From Mitsuaria sp. PDC51 (lineage in GTDB: Bacteria > Pseudomonadota > Gammaproteobacteria > Burkholderiales > Burkholderiaceae_C), in contig NZ_FOZE01000001.1 in NCBI RefSeq assembly GCF_900113225.1, positions 2,604,001 through 2,668,000 on the forward strand: 64,000 bases of DNA, read 5' to 3'. Shown here in pieces: positions 32,985-46,172 of this stretch. How positions within the stretch are numbered: position 1 is the first letter of the stretch; every line of letters starts with the position of its first letter. The notes below the pieces were generated by a model. The model did no database searches, was not told the DNA's origin, and worked only from the letters and a program-made list of their open reading frames with translations. The position numbers were made by a program, and so were the translations under genes.

Positions 32985-33906
32985 GCGGCCGAAGTCGGAT
33001 TTCTGGACCGTCGGCGTCGTCCCCGAGCGCCTGGACCGCCTCAGCCCCGAGCGCCTGCGCGAGCTGCGCGACCGCATCGTCTGGATGCCGGAAGCCGGCG
33101 ACTGGCGCTACTACGCCGACCCCTTCGCACTGCGCGAGGGCGACGCGCTCCATGTCTTCGTCGAGCACTTCGACTACCGGACCAAGCGCGCCGACCTGCA
33201 GCGCCTCACGCTGAACCTGGCCGACGGCGCCTGGAGCGCGCCCAAGCCGGTGCTGCGCCAGCCCTTCCACCTCTCCTATCCCTTCGTCTTCGAGCACGAG
33301 GGCCAGGTCTGGATGGTGCCGGAGTCCAGCCAGGCCGCCGAGGTCGCCCTGTACCGCGCGATGGATGGCGCCGAGCGCTGGGAGCGCTGGGAACGGGTCT
33401 GCGCGCTGCTGCCCGGCGTGCATGCGGTCGATGCCTCGCTGCTGCGGCATGAGGGGCGCTGGTGGATGTTCTATGCCGTCATCGGGCCCGACAAGCGCGA
33501 CCAGCGCGAATTGCACGTCGCCTGGGCCGACACGCTGCAGGGTCCCTGGACGCCTCACCCGGCGAATCCGGTGAGGTCCGCGCACGACGGCGCGCGTCCG
33601 GCCGGCACGCCCTTCGTCGACACCGACGGCCGGGTGACGCTGCCGGTGCAGGACAGCCGCACCAGCTATGGCGGCGCGACGCGCTGGCTGCGCTTCGACC
33701 GGCTCACGCCGCAGGCCGTCGAGGTGCGCGCCTTGCCGGCCACCTTCACCGGCGACCTCGCGCATCCCGGGTTCCTCAGCGGCCTGCACACGATGTCGGC
33801 TTGCGGGGACCTCACGCTGATCGACGTCAAGCGCATCGACCGCTCGCGCCATCGCCAGTGGCTGGATTGGAAGCGCCGCGTGCGGCGCTGGTTCGGCCAG
33901 CGCTGA
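32977..33906 (+). CDS. GINT1 N-terminal-like beta-propeller protein
   Basis: 309 residues from GTG 32977. The sequence resembles the N-terminal domain family named after plant glucosamine inositolphosphorylceramide transferase: YADPFALREGDALHVFVEHF, SYPFVFEHEGQVWMVPESSQ, GVHAVDASLLRHEGRWWMFY and RPAGTPFVDTDGRVTLPVQD. The repeating DP...F / GxxWMFY pattern is that of a five-bladed propeller, as in GH43-type enzymes. In bacteria these proteins accompany polysaccharide glycosyltransferases. Coupled to the GT4 gene. Whether it is catalytic or a sugar-binding partner is unclear. Confidence 0.7.
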   Translation: MVKRPKSDFWTVGVVPERLDRLSPERLRELRDRIVWMPEAGDWRYYADPFALREGDALHVFVEHFDYRTKRADLQRLTLNLADGAWSAPKPVLRQPFHLSYPFVFEHEGQVWMVPESSQAAEVALYRAMDGAERWERWERVCALLPGVHAVDASLLRHEGRWWMFYAVIGPDKRDQRELHVAWADTLQGPWTPHPANPVRSAHDGARPAGTPFVDTDGRVTLPVQDSRTSYGGATRWLRFDRLTPQAVEVRALPATFTGDLAHPGFLSGLHTMSACGDLTLIDVKRIDRSRHRQWLDWKRRVRRWFGQR

Positions 33907-33919
33907 TCCGCCCGGGGCC

Positions 33920-35410
33920 TCAACGACGCGCGACCGCGTCGCGCGACACGCCCTCGGGCCCGTGGAGCCCGTCGCCCCCATCGTGCGCACCGTCCATCGA
34001 CGGCGCGATGTCCTCCAGCGGCTTGCACTCGGCGTCGACACCGAAGCGCAGCGCCAGCAGGCCGGCCACGATCACCAGCGCCGAGCCGATGCCGTAGCCG
34101 ATCGCCACCTGGCCGCGCTGGGCGCTCTCGACCAGCCAGCCGAACAGCAGCGGCGCCGCGAAGCCGCCGGCCCCGGTGCCCACCGCATAGAAGATCGCGA
34201 TCGCCATCGCGCGCATCTCGAGCGGGAAGACCTCGCTCACCGTCAGGTAGGCGGAGCTCGCGGCGGCGGACGCGAAGAAGAACACCGCCGACCAGCACAG
34301 CGCCTGCGAGCGCGCGTCCAGCACATCGGCGACGAAGGCCACGCCCGTGGCGGCCAGGCCCACGCCGGCCAGTCCGTAGGTCAGCGCGATCATCCGCCGC
34401 CGCCCGACGCGGTCGAAGAGCGGCCCCAGCAGCAGCGGTCCCAGCACGTTGCCCAGCGCGAACGGAAAGATGTAGAGCGCCACGCGGTGGTCCTCGACGC
34501 CATAGAAGCGGGTGAGCACCAGCGCGTAGCTGAAGAAGATCGCGTTGTAGAAGAAGGCCTGCGCCAGCATCAGCGCCAGCGCGACGGCGCTGCGCGTCCG
34601 ATAGCGCCGCAGCAGCACGTGCAGCACCTCGCGCAGGTCGGGCACCGCGCGGCGGTGCTCCCGGCGCGCGACCGGCGGCACCTCGGGCAAGGGACCGTGC
34701 TGGGCGGCGACCTGCGCCTCGATGTCGGCCAGGATGCGCTGCGCCTCCTCGACGCGGCCGTGGCGCAGCAGCCAGCGCGGGCTTTCGGGCACGTGACGGC
34801 GCACCAGCACCATGGCCACCGCCAGCAACGCCCCCATCGCAAAGCCGACGCGCCAGCCCCGCACCGGACCGAGCACGTCCGGATGCAGCAGCAGCAGGCT
34901 GGCCGCGGCGCCGAGCGCGGCACCGATCCAGAAGCTGCCGTTGATCGCGAGGTTCACGCGGCCGCGCACGCGGGCGGGCACCAGTTCATCGATGGCGGAG
35001 TTGATGGCGGCGTATTCGCCGCCGATGCCCAGGCCGGTGACGAAGCGGCACAGCGCGAAGAACGCGAAATCGGTCGAGAAGGCGGTGGCGAGCGTCGCGA
35101 CGGCGTAGACGGCCAGCGTGGCGAGGAACAGCCGTTTGCGGCCGAGCCGGTCGGACAGGCGCCCGAAGACCAGTGCGCCAACGATCGCGCCGGCCAGGTA
35201 GAGCGAGCCGGACCAGCCGACCTGCACCGCGGACAGCCCCAGCGTGTCAGGTCGCTCCAGCACGGCGCCGACGGAGCCGACCAGCGTCACCTCCAGGCCG
35301 TCCAGCACCCAGGCCACGCCCAGCGCGAGCACCACGCGCCAGTGCCAGCGTGACCAAGGGAGCCGATCGAGCCGGCGGGCGATGTCCAGGGAAGCGAGCG
35401 AGGCCGTCAT
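33920..35410 (-). CDS. Major facilitator superfamily transporter (sugar/aromatic-acid type)
   Basis: 496 residues from ATG 35410; the frame stays open upstream but has no transporter character there. Twelve membrane helices; MFS signatures GRLSDRLGRKRLF (loop 2-3) and FDRVGRRRMIAL (loop 8-9), plus RFVTGLGIGGEYAAINSAIDELVPARVRG. The last is typical of the sugar porter and aromatic-acid:H+ symporter groups. PESPRWLL after helix 6 is a further hallmark. Substrate is undetermined. Its 3' end comes within 13 nt of the GINT1-like gene (convergent). Confidence 0.88.
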   Translation of the reverse strand: MTASLASLDIARRLDRLPWSRWHWRVVLALGVAWVLDGLEVTLVGSVGAVLERPDTLGLSAVQVGWSGSLYLAGAIVGALVFGRLSDRLGRKRLFLATLAVYAVATLATAFSTDFAFFALCRFVTGLGIGGEYAAINSAIDELVPARVRGRVNLAINGSFWIGAALGAAASLLLLHPDVLGPVRGWRVGFAMGALLAVAMVLVRRHVPESPRWLLRHGRVEEAQRILADIEAQVAAQHGPLPEVPPVARREHRRAVPDLREVLHVLLRRYRTRSAVALALMLAQAFFYNAIFFSYALVLTRFYGVEDHRVALYIFPFALGNVLGPLLLGPLFDRVGRRRMIALTYGLAGVGLAATGVAFVADVLDARSQALCWSAVFFFASAAASSAYLTVSEVFPLEMRAMAIAIFYAVGTGAGGFAAPLLFGWLVESAQRGQVAIGYGIGSALVIVAGLLALRFGVDAECKPLEDIAPSMDGAHDGGDGLHGPEGVSRDAVARR

Positions 35411-35469
35411 CGACGGGCGATGCGGCAATCGGCGTTCCCCGCTCGGGGCGTTCGACGGCGCAGGCTCGG

Positions 35470-36258
35470 TCAGGCCCTCCAGGCCGCCGCGGCTTCGTCC
35501 CACACCTCGGGGCTGCGCGCCACGAGCAACCCAGGCTCGCGGTCGCCCGCGCGGTACGGCGTGCCGTCCAGCCGCGCGGCGACGCCGCCGGCCTCGGTGA
35601 CGAAGAGCGTGCCGGGCGCGTGGTCCCAGGCCAGCTTGCGCCAGTAGAGCGTCGCGTCGAAGGCGCCCTCGACGAGCGCGGGGTATTCCGCGCCCGCGCA
35701 GTTCAAGCCCGGCAGGATCTCGACGCCTTGCCAGGTCGCCACACGGGCCTGGTGTTCCTGCGGCAGGAAACGCGTCTTGACGACCGCGCGGCGCAGCCCG
35801 GGTCCCGGCGCCGCCTTCAGCCGCTCGCCCTCGCGCCAGGCGCCCTCCCCGCGCCGCGCGTGGTGCAGCACGCCGCCGATCGGATCGAGCATCCAGGCGC
35901 CGACCGCCACGCCATCCTCGAGCAGCGCCACCATCGACGACAGCGGCTCGCGCCCCGAGATGAAGTTGAAGGTCCCATCCAGCGGATCGACCAGCCACAC
36001 CTGACCCTCATCGAGCTGGTCCAGCAGCTCCGGGGTCTCCGCGCACTGCTCTTCCCCGACCACGCGCGAGCCCGGCACCAGCGCGCGCAGCTCGGGGGTC
36101 AGGAAGGCCTCGACCTCCCGGTCCACCGTCGTGACCCATTCCCCGGGCGCCTTCTGCATCACGTCGCCATCCGCCAGGCGGCGGAAGCGCGGTGCGATGT
36201 AGGTGGTGGCGGCGTGCCGCAACAGCTCGGCGACGGGATCGGTACGGGTGGCGCTCAT
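35470..36258 (-). CDS. Inositol-monophosphatase-family phosphatase
   Basis: 262 residues with the full metal site of the family: GEE (68-70), DPLDGT (91-96) and WDHAPG (about 210). Substrates in this family are inositol phosphates, fructose-1,6-bisphosphate, histidinol phosphate or 3'-phosphoadenosine phosphates (CysQ). The motif DPLDGTFNFISGREPLSS suggests an inositol- or histidinol-type rather than CysQ, but not firmly. It is followed in the same direction by the MFS gene after 59 nt, a possible two-gene unit. Confidence 0.85.
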   Translation of the reverse strand: MSATRTDPVAELLRHAATTYIAPRFRRLADGDVMQKAPGEWVTTVDREVEAFLTPELRALVPGSRVVGEEQCAETPELLDQLDEGQVWLVDPLDGTFNFISGREPLSSMVALLEDGVAVGAWMLDPIGGVLHHARRGEGAWREGERLKAAPGPGLRRAVVKTRFLPQEHQARVATWQGVEILPGLNCAGAEYPALVEGAFDATLYWRKLAWDHAPGTLFVTEAGGVAARLDGTPYRAGDREPGLLVARSPEVWDEAAAAWRA

Positions 36259-36391
36259 CCGGCGATGCTACCCGCACGGGCTTGCCCCTCGCGGCGACAG
36301 GCGCGCCGGCACGCTGCGCGGCATGCGCCCGGGCGACGCTCAAGACCTGCCCCCGGCGGTCGATATCCCGAGGGTTGCCGAAGGAGTTTCC

Positions 36392-36784
36392 ATGCATGTC
36401 GCCGTTCCCACCGCCGCCGCCCCCGCCGGATCGTCCACGTCCGCGCCTTCGGGGTCGGGCAGCGATGCGCAGATCGCCCGCCTGCAGGCCCAGCTCAAGC
36501 AATTGCAGAAGCAGATGAAGGACCTGGCGACCGATTCGACGATGGACGCGTCCGCCAAGGACAAGCGCCAGAAGCTGCTCCAGACGCAGATGCAGATGGT
36601 GATGGAGCAGATCGCGCAGATCCAGAAGGCGGCCGCGGAAGCCGCCCAGGCGAAGGCCGCGGCCCGCAGCGCCCCGCCGACGGCACCGACGGCACCGACG
36701 ACGGCTCGCGCCGAGGAGGAGCCGGTGGGCCGGCGCTCGCCGGCGACGTCGATGCTGGGCGCGCTGCTGGACGAGGTCGCGTGA
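36392..36784 (+). CDS. FlxA-like protein
   Basis: 130 residues from ATG 36392, which follows an AAGGAG ribosome binding site. After a Ser/Ala/Pro-rich lead comes a coiled-coil from about 30 to 85 (SDAQIARLQAQLKQLQKQMK, then KDKRQKLLQTQMQMVMEQIA) typical of the FlxA family, and a disordered tail. FlxA in E. coli is expressed with flagellar genes, function unknown. A CheY gene follows 64 nt downstream, which fits a motility link. Confidence 0.75.
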   Translation: MHVAVPTAAAPAGSSTSAPSGSGSDAQIARLQAQLKQLQKQMKDLATDSTMDASAKDKRQKLLQTQMQMVMEQIAQIQKAAAEAAQAKAAARSAPPTAPTAPTTARAEEEPVGRRSPATSMLGALLDEVA

Positions 36785-36848
36785 CGCGCGCCGGGCGCTC
36801 GGGCGCGGATCCTGCCGCGCTACGATTCCCCGCCTGAAGAGGTGTCAG

Positions 36849-37283
36849 ATGGTCACGACGATCAAGCGCGAAGAATTCTGTTTCCTGGTGGTCGACGACT
36901 TCTCGACCATGCGCCGGATCATCTCCGGGCTGCTGCGCGAGCTCGGCTTCAAGAAGATCCTGGAGGCCGAGGACGGCAAGGCGGCGCTGCGGCAGCTGGA
37001 GCTGTCGGCCGAGTCCGGCGAGCCGGTGCACTTCGTGCTCAGCGACGTGAACATGCCGGTGATGAACGGCTTCCAGCTGCTGGAGGCGCTGCGCACCAAA
37101 CCCGAAGGCGACGCGCTGCGCACGATCCCGGTGCTGCTCGTCACCGCCGAGGGCCGCAAGGAAGACATCATCCGCGCCGCGCAGCTCGGCGCGACCGGCT
37201 ACATCGTCAAGCCGTTCAACAAGGACACGGTCGGCGACAAGATCCACCTGACGCTGAAGAACCGGAACATCCTGGTCGATTGA
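36849..37283 (+). CDS. cheY: CheY-type response regulator
   Basis: 144 residues, a single receiver: acidic pair Asp16-Asp17 (VVDDFSTMRRI), phosphoacceptor Asp66 in LSDVNMPVMNG, Thr in LLVTAEGRKEDI, and Lys in GYIVKPFN. The FSTMRRI and MPVMNG segments are those of chemotaxis CheY, which binds the flagellar switch. It contains a short insertion (SAESGEPVHF) before the phospho-Asp strand. It stands apart from a che operon; an extra CheY copy is possible. Confidence 0.85.
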   Translation: MVTTIKREEFCFLVVDDFSTMRRIISGLLRELGFKKILEAEDGKAALRQLELSAESGEPVHFVLSDVNMPVMNGFQLLEALRTKPEGDALRTIPVLLVTAEGRKEDIIRAAQLGATGYIVKPFNKDTVGDKIHLTLKNRNILVD

Positions 37284-37323
37284 GTCGCTCCGGCTGACGC
37301 CGGGCCGGCCGGGTCCGCCGCGC

Positions 37324-37865
<542 letters not shown>

Positions 37866-37869
<4 letters not shown>

Positions 37870-39959
37870 TCGAAACGCACGATCGGCTGGTCGACCGCCA
37901 GACTCTCGCCCACCTTGGCCAGCACCTCGGCGACCTTCACGTCCTGCGTCGCGGTGAGGATGTTCTCCATCTTCATCGCCTCGATCACCGCCAGCCGTTC
38001 ACCGGCCTGCACCAGCTGTCCCGGCTGCACGGCGATGTGGACCAGCAGCCCCGGCATCGGCGACAGCAGCAGCTTGCTGGTGTCCGGCGGCGCCTTGTAG
38101 GGCATCAGCCGATGCAGCTCCGCCGCGCGCGGCGACAGCACCGTCACCTCGATCGCGCGCCCGTTGTGCTGGATGCGATACGCCAGCGGCGCCCTCGGCG
38201 TGCCGCGCTCGGCCTGGGCGACGAAGGGCCGCCCGTTCACGGTGCCGAAGAGCCGCGTGTCGTTCAGACGCGAAGTGCTGACGATGCGGTAGGACTTGCC
38301 GCCGCCCGGCGCCTGGCCGCGGCCCTCGACGCCATCCGCGCCCTCGGCGCCGACGTGGATCAGCGCCTCGCCCTGCGCGCCGACGTACTCGGTGATGTTG
38401 AGCGGATACCGCCGGAAGCTGCCCTGCCCTTCGCTGACGACGGCGACATAGTCATGCTCGATGCGGACCTCATGCCCTGGCAGCTGGCCGGTGATGCCGG
38501 CCTCGCGCTCGCGAGCCTTGCGGCGGATGAAGCCGGCCAGCGCCACCAGGAAGTCCGGATCGTCGTGCGGCACGTCCTCGGCGTGGAAGCCGCTGCCGTA
38601 GTGCTGCGCGATGAAGCCGGTGTTGAAGTCGCCCGAGCGGAAGTCCGGATGCGCCAGCAGCGCCGACTGGAACGGGATGTTGCTCGAGATGCCCCGGATC
38701 ACGAAGCCGTTGAGCGCCTCGCGCATCTTGGCGATCGCGTCGTCGCGGTCGCGGCCGTGCACGATCAGCTTGGCGATCATCGAGTCGTAGAACATCGGGA
38801 TCTCGCCGCCGTCGAAGACGCCGGTGTCCACGCGCACGCCGAAGCGCGCCTCGCCGGCCGCCTCCATCGAGGTCTCCGGAGGCTGGTACTTCACCAGCCG
38901 GCCGGTCGACGGCAGGAAGTTGCGGAACGGATCCTCCGCGTTGATGCGGCATTCGATCGCCCAGCCCTCGCGCCGGATCTCGTCCTGCTTGAACGGCAGC
39001 GGCTCGCCCGCGGCGACGCGGATCATCAGCTCGACCAGATCCAGCCCGGTGATGCACTCGGTGACCGGATGCTCGACCTGCAGCCGCGTGTTCATCTCCA
39101 GGAAGTAGAAGGACTGGTCCTTGCCGACCACGAACTCCACCGTGCCCGCGCTCTGGTACTTCACCGCCTTGGCCAACGCCACCGCCTGCTCGCCCATCGC
39201 GCGGCGCGTGGCCTCGCTGATGAAGGGCGACGGCGCCTCCTCGATCACCTTCTGGTGGCGGCGCTGGATCGAGCACTCGCGCTCCCACAGGTAGACCACG
39301 TTGCCCTGGGCATCGCCCAACACCTGGATCTCGATGTGGCGCGGCGACTCGACGAACTTCTCCATGAACACGCGGTCGTCGCCGAAGCTCGCGCGCGCCT
39401 CGTTGCGGCAGCTGGTGAAGCCGTCGTGGCAGTCCTTGTCGTTGAACGCGACACGCAGGCCCTTGCCGCCGCCGCCCGCGCTCGCCTTGATCATCACCGG
39501 GTAGCCGATGCGATGGGCGATGGCCACGGCCTCGTCGGGCGATTCGATCGGCTGGTTGTGGCCGGGGATGGTGTTGACCTGCGCCTCGCCGGCCAGCTTC
39601 TTCGAGGCGATCTTGTCGCCCATCGCCGCGATCGAGTAGTGCTTGGGCCCGATGAAGACCAGGCCTTCCTCCTCCACGCGGCGCGCGAAGTCCTCGTTCT
39701 CCGACAGGAAGCCATAGCCGGGATGGATGGCCTGGGCGCCGGTCTGCTTCGCTGCGGCGATGATCTTGTCGGCCACCAGGTAGGACTCGCGCGAGGGCGC
39801 CGGGCCCAGCAGCACGGCCTCGTCGGCCAGCTCCACGTGGCGGGCGTCCTTGTCCGCCTCCGAATACACCGCCACCGTGGCGATGCCCATCTTCTTGGCC
39901 GTCTTGATCACGCGGCACGCGATCTCACCGCGATTGGCGATCAGGATCTTCTTGAACAT
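37866..39959 (-). CDS. pccA: Propionyl-CoA carboxylase, biotin-containing alpha subunit
   Basis: 697 residues from ATG 39959 (AGGAG upstream; an earlier Met is not used). Biotin carboxylase domain at about 1-450: [18 protein letters not shown], the ATP loop [24 protein letters not shown], and [19 protein letters not shown]-type linker domain lies at about 460-610. The biotinyl domain at the C-terminus has biotin on Lys663 in EAMKMEN. With PccB it carboxylates propionyl-CoA to (S)-methylmalonyl-CoA. The middle BT domain distinguishes it from acetyl-CoA carboxylase AccC. Confidence 0.93.
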
Positions 39960-39982
39960 GTTCTGCGTCTCCTGCGCGCCGG

Positions 39983-41507
<1,525 letters not shown>

Positions 41508-41515
<8 letters not shown>

Positions 41516-42578
41516 GTCGTTGGTCCTTTGAATCCTCGGGATTCCTGTCTCCGGAAAACTTCGCCAGCAGCTCCCGCGCCGCCGTCGACGCCGCGAGCTG
41601 CCCGCCGAGCACCCGCGCCGTGATGTCCTCGAGCGCGCCGCGCACCGCGGGCGCCGCCTTGAACTGCTGCTTCAGGCCCGACTGGATGCGCTCCCACATC
41701 CACGCCAGCGCCTGCTGCTGGCGTTTCTCCTCGAAAGCGCCGTTGGCCTGCTGGAGCGCCTGGAACTCGGTCACCGCGCGCCAGAAGGCGTCGACGCCCT
41801 CGCCCTTGAGCGCCGACATCCGCATCACCCGCGGATGCCAGATCGCCGTGTCGTGATGGGCGTGGTCGGGCCGGCCATGCAGCCCGTACAGCCGCAGCGA
41901 GGACGTGATCTGCGCCTGCGCCCGCGTCGCCGCAGCGTCGTCCAGGTCCGCCTTGTTGATCACGACCAGGTCGGCCAGCTCCATCACGCCCTTCTTGATC
42001 GCCTGAAGGTCGTCGCCGGCATTGGGCAGCTGCAGCAGGCAGTACATGTCGGTCATGCCCGCCACCGCCGTCTCGCTCTGGCCGACGCCGACCGTCTCGA
42101 CGATCACGATGTCATGGCCGGCGGCCTCGCAGACCAGCATCGCCTCGCGCGTCTTCTCCGCGACGCCGCCCAGCGTACCGCTGGACGGACTGGGCCGGAT
42201 GTAGGCGCGCGGGTCCATCGAGAGCCGCTCCATGCGCGTCTTGTCGCCCAGGATGGAGCCGCCAGACACCGTGCTCGACGGATCCACCGCCAGCACCGCG
42301 ACGCGATGGCCGCGCGCGATCAGATCCAGGCCGAGCGCCTCGATGAAGGTGCTCTTGCCCACGCCCGGCACGCCCGAGATGCCCAGCCGCAGCGAGCGCC
42401 CCGTGTGCGGCAGCAGCCCCGTGAGCAGCGCATCGGCCTGCACGCGATGGTCGGCGCGGGTCGACTCCAGCAGCGTGATGGCCTTGGCCATCGCGCGGCG
42501 CTGGGCCGGTCCGGGCTCGCCCAGCAGCGCCGCGGCCAGCGGGTGCTCGGGGAGGTCGGAAGGGAGCGGCGCGTTCAC
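41508..42578 (-). CDS. meaB: Methylmalonyl-CoA mutase-associated GTPase
   Basis: 356 residues of the MeaB/ArgK G3E-GTPase family: P-loop GVPGVGKST (about 84-92), Walker B-like [17 protein letters not shown] (switch region) and NKAD. An N-terminal helical part and a C-terminal dimerisation extension flank the G domain. It gates loading of adenosylcobalamin onto the mutase and protects it from inactivation. It lies 14 nt after the mutase gene in the same operon. Confidence 0.93.
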
Positions 42579-42592
42579 GCGATCCGCTCCGC

Positions 42593-44800
<2,208 letters not shown>

Positions 44801-44838
44801 GGGGGACTCCTGGAAGCGGCGGATCATAGCGTGGTGCG

Positions 44839-44856
44839 AATTCATAATTATGAATT
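44839..44856. promoter_or_regulatory. 18-bp perfect palindrome, probable GntR operator
   Basis: AATTCATAATTATGAATT, a striking AT-rich dyad in GC-rich DNA, lies 24 nt before the gntR start and 38 nt before the mutase start. On the minus strand a -10-like TATGAT (44823-44828) sits 10 nt further downstream, so a repressor here would cover the mutase -35 region. The rightward -10 may be TACACT (44867-44872), giving a near-leaderless gntR mRNA. Confidence 0.7.
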
Positions 44857-44880
44857 TTGGATTCGCTACACTCCCGCGCC

Positions 44881-45558
44881 ATGCCCCTCAACGGCCCGCT
44901 CACCGCACCGCTCGCTCCCCGCGCCCCGCTTTATGAGGAGGTCGCCGAGCGGCTGCGCCAGCGCATCTTCGCGAAGGAGCTCGAACCGGGCAGCTGGATC
45001 GACGAGCTCAAGCTCTGCGCCGAGCTCGGCATCAGCCGCACCCCCATGCGCGAGGCGCTCAAGGTGCTGGCCTCCGAAGGGCTGGTCACGATGCGGGTGC
45101 GCCGCGGCGCCTACGTCACCGAGATGTCCGAGCGCGACGTCCGCGAGGCCTACCAGCTGCTGTCCCTGCTGGAGAGCGACGCCGCCGCCGTCGTGGCCCG
45201 CACGGCGACCGACCCGGAACTGGCGGAACTTCGCCAGCTGCACCACGCTCTCGAGGAAAGCCTGGCCGCCGGCGAGGCGGGCCGCGAGCACTTCTTCGCC
45301 GCCAACGAGCGCTTTCATCTGCGCATCATCGAGATCGACGGCAACCGCTGGCGGATGCAGATCATCACGGACCTGCGCCGGGTGATGAAGCTCAACCGCC
45401 ACCACTCACTGTTCAAGCAGGGGCGGCTGCAGGAATCGCTGCAGGAGCATCGCGACATGCTGGATGCCCTGCTCGCCCGCGACCCGGAGCGGGCGGCGCG
45501 GCTGGTCCGGTGTCACTTCGACAATGGACTCAAGGCCACCGGCCGCGCTGCCGATTAG
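44881..45558 (+). CDS. GntR-family (FadR/VanR type) regulator
   Basis: 225 residues from ATG 44881. Winged helix at about 17-80 ([48 protein letters not shown]). The all-helical FCD ligand domain covers about 88-215 with metal-site residues ([26 protein letters not shown]). FCD regulators bind carboxylic acids or their metal complexes. Divergent from the propionyl-CoA operon, with a perfect palindrome between: it is very likely the local repressor, responding to an intermediate such as propionate or methylmalonate, which is inference. Confidence 0.9.
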   Translation: MPLNGPLTAPLAPRAPLYEEVAERLRQRIFAKELEPGSWIDELKLCAELGISRTPMREALKVLASEGLVTMRVRRGAYVTEMSERDVREAYQLLSLLESDAAAVVARTATDPELAELRQLHHALEESLAAGEAGREHFFAANERFHLRIIEIDGNRWRMQIITDLRRVMKLNRHHSLFKQGRLQESLQEHRDMLDALLARDPERAARLVRCHFDNGLKATGRAAD

Positions 45559-46075
45559 GCGCGCGCGCGAACCCCGGGGCCGCCGCGAAAATCCCTCGGC
45601 ATTAATTCACCGGCGATATTCCCGGTGCATTTGAGATACCCCCCGAAACCACCTTTCCGGGCCCTCGGAAAACCCGTGAACTTGTCACGGACGACACCTT
45701 CCGCGTCCTCGGCACCCCCGCCCGGGCCCACCCGGCAGCGGTGTTCGTTCACACGACTCACATCTTGTTGCAGCCGTCCAAGAGGCTCACGCCGGCCTCA
45801 CCACCGCGGCAAACCCGGGCTCCGCGTGCTTCAGAGTCGCGCCTAAGTACCGATCACCATTGGATGTCCCGGCCGCGACAAGTGAACGACCGTTCGCTCA
45901 TCGGCCCCGGAAACCTTGCCGCGGCAAACATCCCCTCCCCCGCGTTCGCGGGCTTTACGCGCCTTCTGTAACCGTGAACTGAGGCCGACTCCCGGCCCTT
46001 TTGTTCCGTTCACGTTAAGCGGTGGGCAAATAACATTTCTGGGCTAGCTCAAGTTCGTCATTCCGCGTCCGAAAA

Positions 46076-46093
46076 CCGGATGACGGCATCCGG
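46076..46093 (+). promoter_or_regulatory. Leader hairpin 1 of the giant repeat gene
   Basis: CCGGATG and CATCCGG form a perfect 7-bp stem with a 4-nt ACGG loop, about 80 nt before the start codon. There is no T run, so not an intrinsic terminator. Confidence 0.4.
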
Positions 46094-46129
46094 AAGTCGG
46101 GTGCCAAAGCTGACCCAAATCACCTCGCG

Positions 46130-46155
46130 CCTATGGGCGCATCCGCCCCCATAGG
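46130..46155 (+). promoter_or_regulatory. Leader hairpin 2 next to the ribosome binding site
   Basis: CCTATGGG and CCCATAGG form a perfect 8-bp stem with a 10-nt loop, 5 nt before GGAG (46161-46164) and 17 nt before ATG 46173. It could control translation of the giant protein or protect the mRNA 5' region. Confidence 0.45.
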
Positions 46156-46172
46156 TTCACGGAGTTCCAAAG

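Larger units (their letters stand above)
45559..46172. other. 614-nt non-coding region before the giant repeat gene
   Basis: No convincing gene. After gntR there is a short dyad, CACCGG/CCGGTG (45608-45627). A poor sigma-70-like promoter, TTCACG-N16-TAACAT (46009-46036), is the best candidate for the giant gene. Further down lie two perfect hairpins (46076-46093 and 46130-46155), the second ending 5 nt before the ribosome binding site GGAG at 46161. Confidence 0.4.

Noticed and set aside
35411-35998. N-terminal extension of the MFS transporter frame to 692 codons
   Set aside because: The added part is low-complexity shadow of the inositol-phosphatase-family gene. The transporter proper begins at ATG 35410.
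45740-45971. Short open frames in the 614-nt spacer before giant gene 1
   Set aside because: No start signals, no conserved-looking protein features, and conflicting frames on both strands. Left as non-coding.
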